DNA from: Aalborgiella sp963841045
GTDB taxonomy: Bacteria; Pseudomonadota; Gammaproteobacteria; Burkholderiales; Burkholderiaceae_C
Assembly (NCBI GenBank): GCA_963841045.1
Contig: CAWJBD010000004.1
Coordinates: 90,733-154,732, forward strand
Length of the DNA: 64,000 nucleotides
Reading direction: 5' to 3'
This document shows positions 26,093 through 35,716 of this stretch, piece after piece. The first letter of the stretch is position 1; each line of letters opens with the position of its first letter. The notes under the pieces are model-generated. The model worked only from the letters and a program-made list of their open reading frames with translations. It was not told the origin of the DNA and ran no database searches. A program made the translations under genes and the position numbers.

Positions 26093-27100
26093 ATGAAGCA
26101 GAAAAGCACACTTAAAGATGTTGCACGGATGGTAGGAATGTCTACCGCTACCGTTTCTCGTGTACTAAGTCGTCCAGATTTAGTTCGTCCCAGCACTCGT
26201 GAAATGGTTAGCAAGATCGTGGCGCAACTGGATTATCAACCCGATGTTGCAGCACGCACATTGGCTTCAAAGCGCTCATATACGGTCGGTTGTGTGATAC
26301 CTACACTTGATCATGCAATTTTTGCTCGCAGTACCCAAGCATTGCAAACAGCGCTGACCAAAGCCAATTACCAATTAATCATTGCCAGTCATGAATATGA
26401 TCCAGACATTGAGTTTGGCGCAGTGAAACTGCTTCAACAGCGCGGTATTGATGGCCTGGTTTTAGTTGGCACAGATCACAGCCCTAAACTATGGAAGCAA
26501 GTTTTAGAGTGGGATAAACCAACCATATTGACTTGGTCGTGCGATCCACGTTTATCCTCAATTGGCTTTGATAACGAAGCTGTTGCAAAAACTGCCGTTG
26601 CCCATTTACTTAAACTTGGCCATACTCAATTTGGTGTCATTTCTGGCACCACTAAACACAATGATCGCGCTCGTAGTCGTATTGTGGGTATTCGAAAAAC
26701 ATTGACGGAAGCAGGGCTGTCCTTGGAAAAAGATTGCCTGACTGAACAGGTATTTAATTTGAATGGCGGTAGAGATGGACTGCAAGAACTCATGAAAGCA
26801 AAAAAACCGCCAACTGCGATTATTTGCGGTAATGACTTGCTTGCAACTGGTGCACTGTTAGAAGCACAGCGCATGGGAATTCAAGTTCCTCGTGATTTAT
26901 CAATTTGCGGCATCGACGACCACGATCTTGCTGAGGCAATCATACCTGGGCTTACCACCGTTAGATTACCTACTCAAGATCTTGGTCGAATGACTTCCAA
27001 CAGCATTCTTAGCGCCATAGCAGGTGAGTCAATAGCGTCGCAGACGCTTTTACCTTTTCAGTTGATTGAACGTGGTAGTACGGCAGCACCACCTAAATAA
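26093..27100 (+). CDS. LacI/GalR-family transcriptional repressor of the hps operon
   Basis: 335 residues. The N-terminal helix-turn-helix STLKDVARMVGMSTATVSRVLSRPDLVRPSTREMV is followed by a hinge helix (DVAARTLASKRS) and a periplasmic-binding-like effector domain (VGCVIPTLDHAIFARSTQALQ to the C-terminus). It is divergent from the importer-hpsN operon with two matching operators in the 169-bp gap, so it very likely represses that operon and itself. The inducer is probably DHPS or an early metabolite. The gene ends 20 bp from the convergent PII gene. Confidence 0.92.
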   Translation: MKQKSTLKDVARMVGMSTATVSRVLSRPDLVRPSTREMVSKIVAQLDYQPDVAARTLASKRSYTVGCVIPTLDHAIFARSTQALQTALTKANYQLIIASHEYDPDIEFGAVKLLQQRGIDGLVLVGTDHSPKLWKQVLEWDKPTILTWSCDPRLSSIGFDNEAVAKTAVAHLLKLGHTQFGVISGTTKHNDRARSRIVGIRKTLTEAGLSLEKDCLTEQVFNLNGGRDGLQELMKAKKPPTAIICGNDLLATGALLEAQRMGIQVPRDLSICGIDDHDLAEAIIPGLTTVRLPTQDLGRMTSNSILSAIAGESIASQTLLPFQLIERGSTAAPPK

Positions 27101-27120
27101 ATCTATAAAGCGAAGCTGAT

Positions 27121-27459
27121 TTAAACCGCCACTTCGTCTTCCTCACCCGTGCGAATACGTACCACACGCTCAACGCTGGTGACGAATATCTTGCCATCAC
27201 CAATTTTGCCTGTACGTGCGGCGTTGACAATGGCTTCGACACAGCGATCGAGGTCCACAGTTTTAACCACCACTTCAACTTTGACTTTGGGTAAAAAATC
27301 AACCACGTATTCGGCACCGCGGTACAGTTCGGTATGGCCTTTTTGACGGCCAAAACCTTTGACTTCGGTTACGGTTAATCCTGTCACGCCACACTCAGCC
27401 AAGGCTTCACGGACTTCTTCGAGTTTGAAAGGTTTCACGACGGCGGTGATGAGTTTCAT
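27121..27459 (-). CDS. glnB: Nitrogen regulatory protein P-II
   Basis: 112-residue trimeric signal protein that integrates 2-oxoglutarate, ATP/ADP and glutamine status. The sequence is complete: MKLITAVVKPFKLEEVREAL, then the T-loop GRQKGHTELYRGAEYVVDFLPK, with the uridylylated tyrosine in RGAEY (residue 51), and the C-loop TGKIGDGKIFV. It lies downstream of nadE on the same strand with a 118-bp gap, an arrangement I associate with betaproteobacteria. No amtB is nearby, which favours GlnB over GlnK, though the two cannot be separated by motif. Confidence 0.93.
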   Translation of the reverse strand: MKLITAVVKPFKLEEVREALAECGVTGLTVTEVKGFGRQKGHTELYRGAEYVVDFLPKVKVEVVVKTVDLDRCVEAIVNAARTGKIGDGKIFVTSVERVVRIRTGEEDEVAV

Positions 27460-27577
27460 GCTTGTCTTTCTGTGTTTAATGAGGTTATAGGTTGAATCGA
27501 CTGATGATTCATGTATAGCATTCTAATTTCAAAATGCATGACAAGATAGCTGAATCTATCAGCGATTTTGATTTGTT

Positions 27578-29300
27578 TTACCTGAACTTGTTCGTAATCG
27601 GGTAACGCCAGTCTTTGCCAAAGCTGCGGTGCGTGACGCGAATCCCAATCGGTGCTTGTCGGCGTTTGTGTTCGTTAATTTTGATCAAATGCGTCACACG
27701 TTGCACGTCTTTCTCTTCGAAACCAGCCGCAATGATGTCGGCGATGCTTTCGTCGTTTTCCATGTAGCGCTGCAAAATCGCATCTAAGATGTCGTATTCA
27801 GGCAGACTGTCTTGGTCTTTTTGATCAGCACGCAGCTCGGCACTGGGTGGTCGCGTGATGATGCGTTCGGGTATCGGGTTCTTGCCCGTACCGTTTGGAT
27901 CGTTCTGATTTCGCCATTGGCATAATTTGAAAACCATCGTTTTGGCAATGTCTTTAATTGCTGCAAAGCCACCTGCCATATCACCGTACAAGGTGCAGTA
28001 TCCCGTTGCCATTTCAGATTTATTGCCCGTGGTCAAAACCATGCTGCCAAATTTGTTGGACAAAGCCATCAACATGGTGCCACGAATACGGGCTTGAATG
28101 TTCTCTTCAGTCGTGTCTTCGGCCAGACCTTTGAACTCGCCCGCCAAACTGGCTTTGAATGCTTCAAATTCAGGAACGATTGAAATTTCATCGTAGCGCA
28201 CGCCCAATCGATCAGCCATGTCGCGCGCATCAATCCAACTGATATCGGCGGTATAGGGCGATGGCATCATGACGGCGCGTACCTTGTCTTTGCCCAAGGC
28301 ATCTACCGCCAAGGCCAACACCAATGCCGAGTCAATACCACCTGAAAGTCCCAAAATCGCACCTGGAAAACCATTTTTGCCCAGGTAGTCGCGAATACCC
28401 AAAACCAATGCATCCCATAAATCGTCTTCACTGCTGCGCAGTGGCGCAATCGGAGTGATTTGCCCATCAATTTCAGAAGCTACTATATTTATAGCACTGT
28501 AGGCAGTATCTATACCGGATACAGCTCTATTTGTGCATATAAATAACAATTCTTCCTTAAAACTGGCAGCCCTGGCCACCAGTTCAGCGTGGTGATTCAA
28601 GTGCAAACGAAGCGCCATCAAAAACCACTTCATCCTGACCACCCACCAGGTGCGCGTACACCAGTGGCAAACCAGTAGCTTTGACGCGGTTCGCCATGCG
28701 TTCAACACGCTCCCCGCCTTTGCCGACGTGAAAGGGTGAAGCGTTGATGACTGCTAAAACCTGCGCACCAGCCTCTTTTGCCAAACGTGCCGGTTCTTCA
28801 AACCAAGCGTCTTCGCAAATCAACAATCCAACGCTGACTTGTTGGCCATGTTCATCTTCCACCTGAAACACGCACACACCCTGCCCTGGTGTGAAGTAAC
28901 GGCGTTCGTCAAATACTTGGTAATTCGGTAATTCGCGCTTGGCGTAGGTTTCTAAAATGCGCCCTTCTGAAATGACGCTGGCCGCATTGAAACGGCGTTG
29001 CACAGCCAGTGATTTGCTGCGGTCGTCACCACCCACAGGATGCCCAACCACGATGACCATGCCTTTTAACCCTGCACAAGCAGTGACTACTGTTTTAACG
29101 GCATCATGGCATGCAGTGATGAACGCTGGACGCAAAAACAAATCTTCTGCCGCGTAGCCACAGATGGATAATTCAGGCGTTAGCAGCAGTCTGGCACCTT
29201 GTGCGTAGGCGTCATTTGCGGCTTTGATTATTTTTTGTGCGTTGCCAGCCAAGTCGCCCACATGTAAGTTGAGTTGTGCAATGCAAATTTTGAGTGTCAT
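27578..29300 (-). CDS. nadE: Glutamine-dependent NAD+ synthetase (frameshifted as sequenced)
   Basis: Amidates deamido-NAD to NAD using glutamine. The N-terminal nitrilase domain starts at ATG 29300 (LTPELSICGYAAEDLF with the catalytic Glu, then LLICEDAWFEEP with the Cys) and ends prematurely near 28584. The C-terminal synthetase domain is in the neighbouring frame to 27578, with the P-loop LGLSGGIDSALVLALAVDALG. One extra base at 28598-28601 (CTTG before AAT) separates them; removing it gives FALNHHAELVARAASF. Repeat copy 3 adds NRAVSGIDTAYSAINIVA between the domains. NAD synthesis is essential, so the shift is probably sequencing error. Confidence 0.92.
28479..28533 (+). repeat. Hairpin repeat copy 3 (inside nadE, antisense to the gene)
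   Basis: TATAGCACTGTAGGCAGTAT then CTATACCGGATACAGCTCTATTTG, a diverged copy. Read from nadE it encodes AVSGIDTAYSAI, nearly the same peptide as copy 8 in the DUF349 gene. It lies between the nitrilase and synthetase domains. Confidence 0.72.
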
Positions 29301-29346
29301 AGTCGATAGCAGCGATAAATTGAAGTATCTATTGAAGTATTTTTAA

Positions 29347-30546
29347 ATGTCTGAGCCAGAAAAATCAAACGCCCCTGATTATGTCATTCAAGTCAATGAC
29401 TCGTTGCACAACATACGCGCCAATGACTGGAATGCCCTGCTCGCTTTGCAAACCGTGCCGACCCCTTTCATGCGCTATGAATACCTCGATGCGATGCAGC
29501 AAAGTGGCTGTGCCAGTGCGCAAACAGGCTGGACCGCGCGGTACTTCTCCATTTGGTTGAACGACCAGTTACAAGCAGCCAGTGCTTTGTACATCAAAAC
29601 CAACTCGTACGGCGAGTATGTTTTTGACCATGCGTGGGCCAATGCCTACCACCAACATGGTCTCCCCTACTACCCCAAAGCCACCATCGCCCCACCCTTT
29701 ACACCTGTGCCGGGAACACGACTGTTAGCCTGTGATGCCACAGCGAAAAGCGCCCTACTTGAAAGCATGATTTCTTGGTGTGAGGAGCAAAACTTGTCGT
29801 CTATGCACTTGCTATTTGGCAGTGATGGCGATATCAACGCGTGTCAAACAGCAGGCTTAATGCTGCGCCACACAGTGCAATTCCATTGGACAAACAACGA
29901 AAAGCCCTTTACGCATTTTGACGAATTCCTGATGACTTTGACACAAGAAAAGCGCAAAAAAATTCGCCAAGAACGACGCAAAGTTGCCGATGCTGGCGTC
30001 ACTTTCCGCAGTGCTTTGGGCACAGAGATCACAGACGCAGATTGGGACTTTTTCTACCAATGCTACGAACGAACGTATTGGGAGCATGGGAATGCGCCCT
30101 ACTTAAGTCGCGATTTCTTTCGCATGATGCAGCAAACCATGCCTGAGAATTGGCTACTCTTCACCGCGATGCGGGGTGGTCAAGCTGTTGCTACAAGTTT
30201 AATAGCACTTCAGGCAATAAATACGCCGGCTACAGCCCAAAAAGACATCATAAAAGTTGCCTACGGACGTTATTGGGGCACTTTAGAGAGCATAGACTGC
30301 CTGCACTTTGAAGCCTGTTACTACCAAGCGATTGAATGGTGCATTCAACAGGGCTACCAACGCTTTGAGGGTGGCGCCCAAGGCGAGCACAAAATGGCTC
30401 GCGCATTGTTACCCATCAAAGCGAGCAGCGCGCATTGGGTTGCGCACCCTGAATTTGCCAAAGCCATTCAACACTTTTTAAAGCGAGAAGAATTGGGAAT
30501 TGAGAACTACCTGGACGATTTAAACAGCCGAAGTCCCGTGAAATGA
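29347..30546 (+). CDS. FemAB/GNAT-like protein (DUF482, peptidoglycan-related in annotation)
   Basis: 399-residue cytoplasmic protein of the PF04339-like group with a tandem GNAT fold. Recognisable family segments are TPFMRYEYLDAMQQSGCAS near residue 40, TLTQEKRKKIRQERRKVADAG near residue 198, FYQCYERTYWEHGNAPYLSRDFF, and the C-terminal EGGAQGEHKMARALLP. The biochemical role is not established. Repeat copy 4 adds LIALQAINTPATAQKD between two conserved blocks, just before YGRYWGTLE. It is divergent from nadE with only 46 bp between start codons. Confidence 0.85.
   Translation: MSEPEKSNAPDYVIQVNDSLHNIRANDWNALLALQTVPTPFMRYEYLDAMQQSGCASAQTGWTARYFSIWLNDQLQAASALYIKTNSYGEYVFDHAWANAYHQHGLPYYPKATIAPPFTPVPGTRLLACDATAKSALLESMISWCEEQNLSSMHLLFGSDGDINACQTAGLMLRHTVQFHWTNNEKPFTHFDEFLMTLTQEKRKKIRQERRKVADAGVTFRSALGTEITDADWDFFYQCYERTYWEHGNAPYLSRDFFRMMQQTMPENWLLFTAMRGGQAVATSLIALQAINTPATAQKDIIKVAYGRYWGTLESIDCLHFEACYYQAIEWCIQQGYQRFEGGAQGEHKMARALLPIKASSAHWVAHPEFAKAIQHFLKREELGIENYLDDLNSRSPVK
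30189..30242 (+). repeat. Hairpin repeat copy 4 (inside the FemAB-like gene, sense)
   Basis: AATAGCACTTCAGGCAATAA then ATACGCCGGCTACAGCCC. It encodes IALQAINTPATA in the host frame, the same frame used by copies 6 and 7. Confidence 0.78.
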
Positions 30547-30572
30547 GCCGGGCCGTAGATTTGTCTTTATAC

Positions 30573-31265
30573 CTAGTGTGACCTGAGTGCACTTTCGCTG
30601 GCGCGTACACCATCGGGCGAACTGCGGTACTCAAATGCAAACACCGCTGCTTCAACCCGAGAACGCAAATTCAGCTTTTCCATGATGTGCCTGACGTGCA
30701 GCTTGACCGTGTTGTGGCTGATATCGAGCTCACGTGCGATGACCTTGTTACTTTGACCGCGTGCCACATGTTCCAGCACTTGGCGTTCACGTTCGGTTAA
30801 TGAAGCGACCAAATCGCTCATGGCTGAAATTTTGGGGCCTGATTGCAGAATTTGCGCCAGCTTCATGGTCATGGCAGACGAAACCACCATCTCACCACGT
30901 GCGGCGCGGACGATTGAATCGATCACCTCTTCAGGTTCCATGTCTTTGAGCAAATAGCCCCGAACACCTGCGCGAAGTGCGGCGGACAAATCGGCTTCGT
31001 TGTCACTCATGGTGAGAATAACCACTGGTGTTTCAAACCCTTCTGACCGAATGGTACGCAAAATACTCAAGCCATCGGTTGTCGCAAGTCGCAAATCCAG
31101 CACCAATAAATCAGGCTTTTGCTCTTCTAAAATCCGTATGACTTGCGAAGGTTCGCCTGTTGCGCCAACAACTTTCACACCCGCGCGGTGTTCCAGCAGC
31201 TCTGTTAAGCCACTGCGACACAAAGAGTGGTCATCAACCAGCATGACACGCAGTACTTCAGCCAC
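30573..31265 (-). CDS. NarL/FixJ-family response regulator
   Basis: 230 residues from ATG 31265, which overlaps the kinase stop by 8 bases; a longer start at 31313 is possible but would overlap further. The receiver domain has the acidic pair VDDH, phospho-acceptor Asp58 in LLVLDLRLATTDG and lysine in LLKDMEPEE. The C-terminal LuxR-type helix-turn-helix is LTERERQVLEHVARGQSNKVIARELDISHNTVKLHVRHIMEKL. Partner of the sensor kinase just upstream. The regulated genes are not evident from the neighbourhood. Confidence 0.92.
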   Translation of the reverse strand: MAEVLRVMLVDDHSLCRSGLTELLEHRAGVKVVGATGEPSQVIRILEEQKPDLLVLDLRLATTDGLSILRTIRSEGFETPVVILTMSDNEADLSAALRAGVRGYLLKDMEPEEVIDSIVRAARGEMVVSSAMTMKLAQILQSGPKISAMSDLVASLTERERQVLEHVARGQSNKVIARELDISHNTVKLHVRHIMEKLNLRSRVEAAVFAFEYRSSPDGVRASESALRSH

Positions 31266-32548
31266 CATGTTCTCCGAATCTTGCAAGGTTTGCCGTGCCA
31301 TTGACTGCTTCATGAATAGAAATAATCTTTTGCTGCTGTTTAGGCTGTGTTGCTTGTTGCGACGATGATGTTGGTATTTTCAAATACACACGTGTTCCTC
31401 CACCCTCATTTTCGCTTACTTCAATGTGTCCGCCAAGTTTTTGTGCGCGACCCCGCATGATATCTAAACCAATGTGCGTCGATGGTATCAGTTCATGAGC
31501 CGCTGTCACTATCGTTGCAACTGAAGGATCTTGCAAGCCTAAACCATCATCTTCAATTGAAAATTCCAACATGTCATTCAATTCAACAATACTCACCACT
31601 GCATGCCTGGCCATGGAATGCTTAGCGATATTTGCCAAAGACTCTTGAATGATATGAAAAATTTGATCTTCTTGCTCGGCGGTTAAATCCAAATGCGGGA
31701 CTTCGTTTTTGATTTCAAGAGATATTCCCGTGCGGTCTTCGAAGTTTTTTTCAATTTCTTTCAGATGCATGGAGCAAACCCAAAGGATCCATACGGGTAC
31801 GGAAATAGGTCATGATTTCACGCAAATTATCGTGCACCACACCCACAGCTTTCTTCACGTCAGAGAAGTATTTTTGTGACACAACATCGTTGTGCGCCAT
31901 CATGGCATCATTCAACAATGGCAAGCGCATGCGTACATAGGTCAATGTCTGTGCTATTGCATCATGCACTTCACTCACCATTTCTTGGCGTTCGCGTAGC
32001 ACTGTCATACGCAATCTTTCACGCTCTAGACGATCTTTGTAAAGCGACAAACCCAGCATTTGGGCTATCAAACGCAAAACATTCTGTGTCTGAGCATCAA
32101 TTTCTGTATGGTCTTCGAAAAATAAGTTGTAAACCCCCAGTACTTGATCGCCGTGCGGCAGTGAAATAGCCAGTACACGTTGGCATGACTGTCCAAAGTA
32201 AGCCTCCGTATTGTGTTGTGCACAGGATTTGACATCATCCACCCAAGCCAAAATATTGGTCCCAAAAGCCACGCCGCACATGCCACAACCACGCTTTACG
32301 ATGCGTTCAGCCTCGACGACGTTATTTGGCAAGCCTGTATGGGCAATCAAACGCATGAACTTTTGGTCATCACTCAAAACGCGAACCGCACCGGCCTGAG
32401 CACCTGCCATCGACACAATGGAGACTAAAAACTCTTCCATCAAAGTCTCAAGTGCGATGCCAGAATTCGCAGTGAAGTTGAATTGACCAAAGGACATGCC
32501 TGTTGCACCAGAAACGGGCATATTTGGCAAGTTCGTAATGTTAGGCAT
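31258..32548 (-). CDS. Soluble GAF-domain sensor histidine kinase, HisKA_3 type (frameshifted as sequenced)
   Basis: No membrane segment. An N-terminal GAF domain (residues ~25-170) holds four cysteines: CGMC at 88/91, Cys109 and Cys122. It is followed by the dimerisation helix with phospho-His195 in ERQEMVSEVHDAIAQTL. This frame ends at 31751. The ATPase domain (IIQESLANIAKHSMARH N-box, IEDDGLGLQD, GLDIMRGRAQKLGG) continues in the next frame to 31258. Removing one base in GCATCTG at about 31765 joins GLLHA to LKEIEKNFEDRTG. The family resembles NarX-type kinases without their periplasmic sensor. Cysteines may bind metal, haem or an Fe-S centre. Confidence 0.88.
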
Positions 32549-32811
32549 GTTGATGGTCTAGTTCTGCGAATGCATCATTAATTTGTCCAGGAGCATGGTA
32601 ATCCATAATTTATTGCTTATATATCGGATATACCCTAAGTTCCTTCAATTTGTTCGGAAGTATAGTTTCGTGCGATTATCATTTTCATATTCAAGTTATC
32701 TATTTTTATGCGATAATTCCATATTGTTATTTCATCTGAATAGCAGGATAAGTGAAGATAAGTGTTCAGCATTGTGTTGAGTGGCTGTCTGTTTAATTTA
32801 AAGGAAAAAAT

Positions 32812-33075
32812 ATGAAAGATGGCATTCACCCTAATTACCGCGAAGTTGTTTTCATGGACATGTCCAACAACTTCCAATTTGTGACACGCTCTTGCGCCAA
32901 CACAAAAGAAACGATCAAACTTGATGATGGCCGTGAATTGCCATTGTTTAAATTGGATACTTCAAGCGAATCGCACCCATTCTATACAGGCACTCAAAAA
33001 TCTGTGGACAACATGGGCGGCCGCGTGGAACGCTTCCGCAACCGTTTTGGCAAGACCACTACGACTGCAGCCTAA
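32812..33075 (+). CDS. rpmE2: 50S ribosomal protein L31, type B
   Basis: 87-residue ribosomal protein, MKDGIHPNYREVVFMDMSNNFQFVTRSC to the RVERFRNRFGK tail. It lacks the CxxC zinc ligands of L31 type A, having a single Cys, so it is the zinc-independent paralogue usually induced by zinc limitation through Zur. AAAGGAA lies 8-14 bases upstream of the ATG. The 263-bp AT-rich upstream gap (32549-32811) shows no gene; I could not identify a convincing Zur box in it. A strong terminator follows. Confidence 0.96.
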   Translation: MKDGIHPNYREVVFMDMSNNFQFVTRSCANTKETIKLDDGRELPLFKLDTSSESHPFYTGTQKSVDNMGGRVERFRNRFGKTTTTAA

Positions 33076-33111
33076 AAGCTCGGCTAAAAAGCACAGCCAA
33101 CCAATACAATC

Positions 33112-33144
33112 AAGGCAGCACGGGAAACCGAGCTGCCTTTTTTT
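33112..33144 (+). terminator. Intrinsic terminator after rpmE2
   Basis: AAGGCAGCaCGG (33112-33123), GAAA tetraloop, CCGaGCTGCCTT (33128-33139), then a run of seven T. Near-perfect 12-base arms. Confidence 0.95.
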
Positions 33145-33150
33145 ATTCAT

Positions 33151-34867
33151 ATGTCACCTAACTCTGCCTAATCCTGCCATCGTTTCGCAAAGCGTTACGC
33201 GACGTTTGCCTAGACGGTATTTGTTGGTTTTATGCTTAGCGTATATCTTGCCTGGTTACATCGGTAGAGATCCATGGAAAAACGCTGACATTAGCGCATA
33301 TGGTTTCATGCTTGAAATTGCACGCGGGCAAACGTCTTGGATGTCGCCGGCAATATTTGACCAACTGCCTGAAGTCAGTGGATTATTGTCATATTGGCTC
33401 GGTGCAGCAGCCATTATGCTGACATCGAATTGGATTCCTCCCGATTTTGCTGCCCGTCTTCCTTTCCTCGCCATGCTGGCCATCACATTGCTAGCCACTT
33501 GGCATGGAATTTATTATTTGGCTCGCAGCCCCAGTGCATTACCTGTTGTGTTTGCATTTGGAGGTGAAGCCAAACCAAAGGACTACGCCAGAACAGTTGC
33601 CGATGGTGGCTTATTGGCGTTGATTGCGAGCTTGGGTTTGGCTCAGTTTTCGCACGAGACTACGCCAGCAATGGCCCAATTGTGCTTTACGTCTATCACT
33701 TTTTACGCTTTGGCGGCGATGTCGTACCACAGCATCAGCTCGCTAGCTTTATTTTTCATTGGTACGCTCGGGTTATCGCTGAGTGGCGCACCAAGTCTGA
33801 CCTTGATCTTCGGTATCGGTGGTCTGTTAATTACATATTTTGATGACAGGTACAGCAACAAGCGAGCCACGACTCTAACTCTGCGATCACAGTATGTGAA
33901 TTACGCTGTGATGCTCATTAGCATTTTGTCTACTACCGCTGTCTCAAGCCTGTTGGAACTCTGGCGTTGGATATTGACCACCCCTGAGATGACCATTGAC
34001 TATCTGCAAACCACAACTCGTTTGATGCTTTGGTTTACTTGGCCCACATTTCCATTGGTCATTTGGTCAATATGGCGCTGGCGCAATCAGATTACACGCA
34101 TTCATGTCGCATTGCCAATATGGTTTGGCAGTGCTTCTATATTGACCATGATGTTGACCCGATCATCAGATCGCGCTTTGTTGCTGGCACTACCCGCATT
34201 CGCCGCTTTGGCCGCCTTTGCGTTGCCAACCTTAGGCCGCCGATTATCTGCATTAATTGATTGGTTCACCCTTTTCTTCTTCACTGCGTTTGCAGGATTT
34301 TTATGGGTGACTTGGATTGCTTTGCAATCAGGTTCAACTCCAGCCATGGTGACAAAACTGGTTCCTGGTTATGTGATTAGTTTTTCGTGGCTTCCATTTA
34401 TTTTTGCCCTATTTGGAACGTTTGCTTGGTGCTGGTTGGTCATCTGGCGTATAGGTAAACACCGATCAGCGATGTGGAAAAGCATGGTCTTGCCTGCAGG
34501 TGGCGCTACCCTTTGTTGGCTGTTGTTAATGACGCTTTGGTTACCGGTTTTGAATTTTGCCAGAAGCTACTCACCATTGGTCGATCGTGTAACTGAGATC
34601 ACTGGAAAATCCAATTGTGTCGATACATTGGGATTAAGTGTGGCTCAAATTACAGCGTTTAAACACCATGGTCAATTGCAAGTCAAATCAGCAAAAATTG
34701 TGAATAACAAACAATCGCGCACCAATTGTCCTTGGCTAATCGTTGACGCGGATGCTGAAAAAGCCATTGGCGATTTAGACTCTCGATCTTCGTGGAAATA
34801 CGTGACAAAAGTACGTCGCCCATCAGATGACAATGAAGATGTATTGTTATATAAATGGGTACGTTGA
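33151..34867 (+). CDS. Multi-spanning membrane protein resembling ArnT/GT39-83 glycosyltransferases
   Basis: About 550-570 residues with at least 10 hydrophobic segments and a C-terminal soluble tail (from NCVDTLGLSVAQITAF). The start GRDPWKNADISAYGFMLEIA matches the first periplasmic loop of lipid-linked sugar transferases, where an acidic residue is catalytic. The start is uncertain: the frame runs back into rpmE2, but translation cannot begin before the terminator. ATG 33151 opens MSPNSA and stops after six codons, and one extra base near 33169 would join it to NPAIVSQSVTRRLPRRY; TTG 33206 is the in-frame alternative. Substrate unknown. Confidence 0.75.
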
Positions 34868-34873
34868 ATTCGA

Positions 34874-35602
34874 TTAATTTAACTGTATAGACCCGCTTAC
34901 ATTGACAATTACAGTATTTTTACCTGCCTCAACTGGTACCGTTGACTCAACACTGGCCATTCTCATTTCCATTGCCATTACCCTTGGTCGTGGCGTGTAA
35001 GCTTGGTCTGCTGCGCTAATTGCTACTTCACGCAAAGCATAGGTAGAAAAGCCAAAACTATTCGAAATTTCAGAAGCTTTAAATTTAAAACGATTGATGG
35101 CGATGGCCTGAGCTTTTGATTCTGCCACGATGCGTTGATCTCGGCTCAATCCAAAGCTGACATTTGAAACTGTCAGTGTTTGGATTTTTCCTGCAGTTGA
35201 TGCGATACGTTCAAAATCGCTACCTTCTAAAATAAGCTCAACATTGCCTTGCCAGCCATTGATTTTGCTATTTTTATCATATCGTGGGAACACGTTGAAT
35301 TGTCCTGTGCGAACCGCCATTGCATTGCCATTCACAGCTTTTTTGGCTTCAGCCAAAGCAGATTCGAGTGCTGCTTTCAATTGAACTTGAAGAGACGATG
35401 CATCTGTGCTTTCTCTTGTTGCACTCAAACTGATGGTTAATATGTCTTGCTGCACTTCGATAGAACCCTGGGCTGAGAGCTGAACCACATTGCTTAAAGC
35501 TGGTGTTACCGGAATGGCTTGTGCATAAGCATTAATCGAATAAATTGAAAATAATGTAAGTGCATAGATTGAGAGAATTTTTGATTGAAGATGTCTTGGC
35601 AT
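34874..35602 (-). CDS. SIMPL-domain (DUF541) periplasmic protein
   Basis: 242 residues with an N-terminal signal peptide (SKILSIYALTLFSIYSINAYAQA, cleavage near residue 29). The SIMPL domain covers VVQLSAQGSIEVQQDILTISLSATRE to the C-terminus. Proteins of this family occur in the cell envelope; their molecular role is unsettled. It ends 7 bp from the convergent membrane glycosyltransferase-like gene and is divergent from ompR across a 114-bp gap. No catalytic motif is visible. Confidence 0.9.
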   Translation of the reverse strand: MPRHLQSKILSIYALTLFSIYSINAYAQAIPVTPALSNVVQLSAQGSIEVQQDILTISLSATRESTDASSLQVQLKAALESALAEAKKAVNGNAMAVRTGQFNVFPRYDKNSKINGWQGNVELILEGSDFERIASTAGKIQTLTVSNVSFGLSRDQRIVAESKAQAIAINRFKFKASEISNSFGFSTYALREVAISAADQAYTPRPRVMAMEMRMASVESTVPVEAGKNTVIVNVSGSIQLN

Positions 35603-35716
35603 AATTCCACCTAAATGTTGTTATATCCATCAATATTAAGCCAAATGTAACAATCTCAAGTACTTTCCAATATACTTAAAGCATATATAGTCATTTAATG
35701 GCTGGGGAATCAAATA

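Noticed and set aside
14421..27100. Sulfonate region as a recently acquired mobile island
   Set aside because: No integrase, transposase, tRNA-adjacent repeat or direct-repeat boundary is visible, and composition by eye does not differ sharply from the flanks.
32549..32811. Zur box upstream of the type B L31 gene
   Set aside because: Zinc-limitation control is expected for this paralogue, but I could not find a convincing palindromic Zur site in the AT-rich gap.
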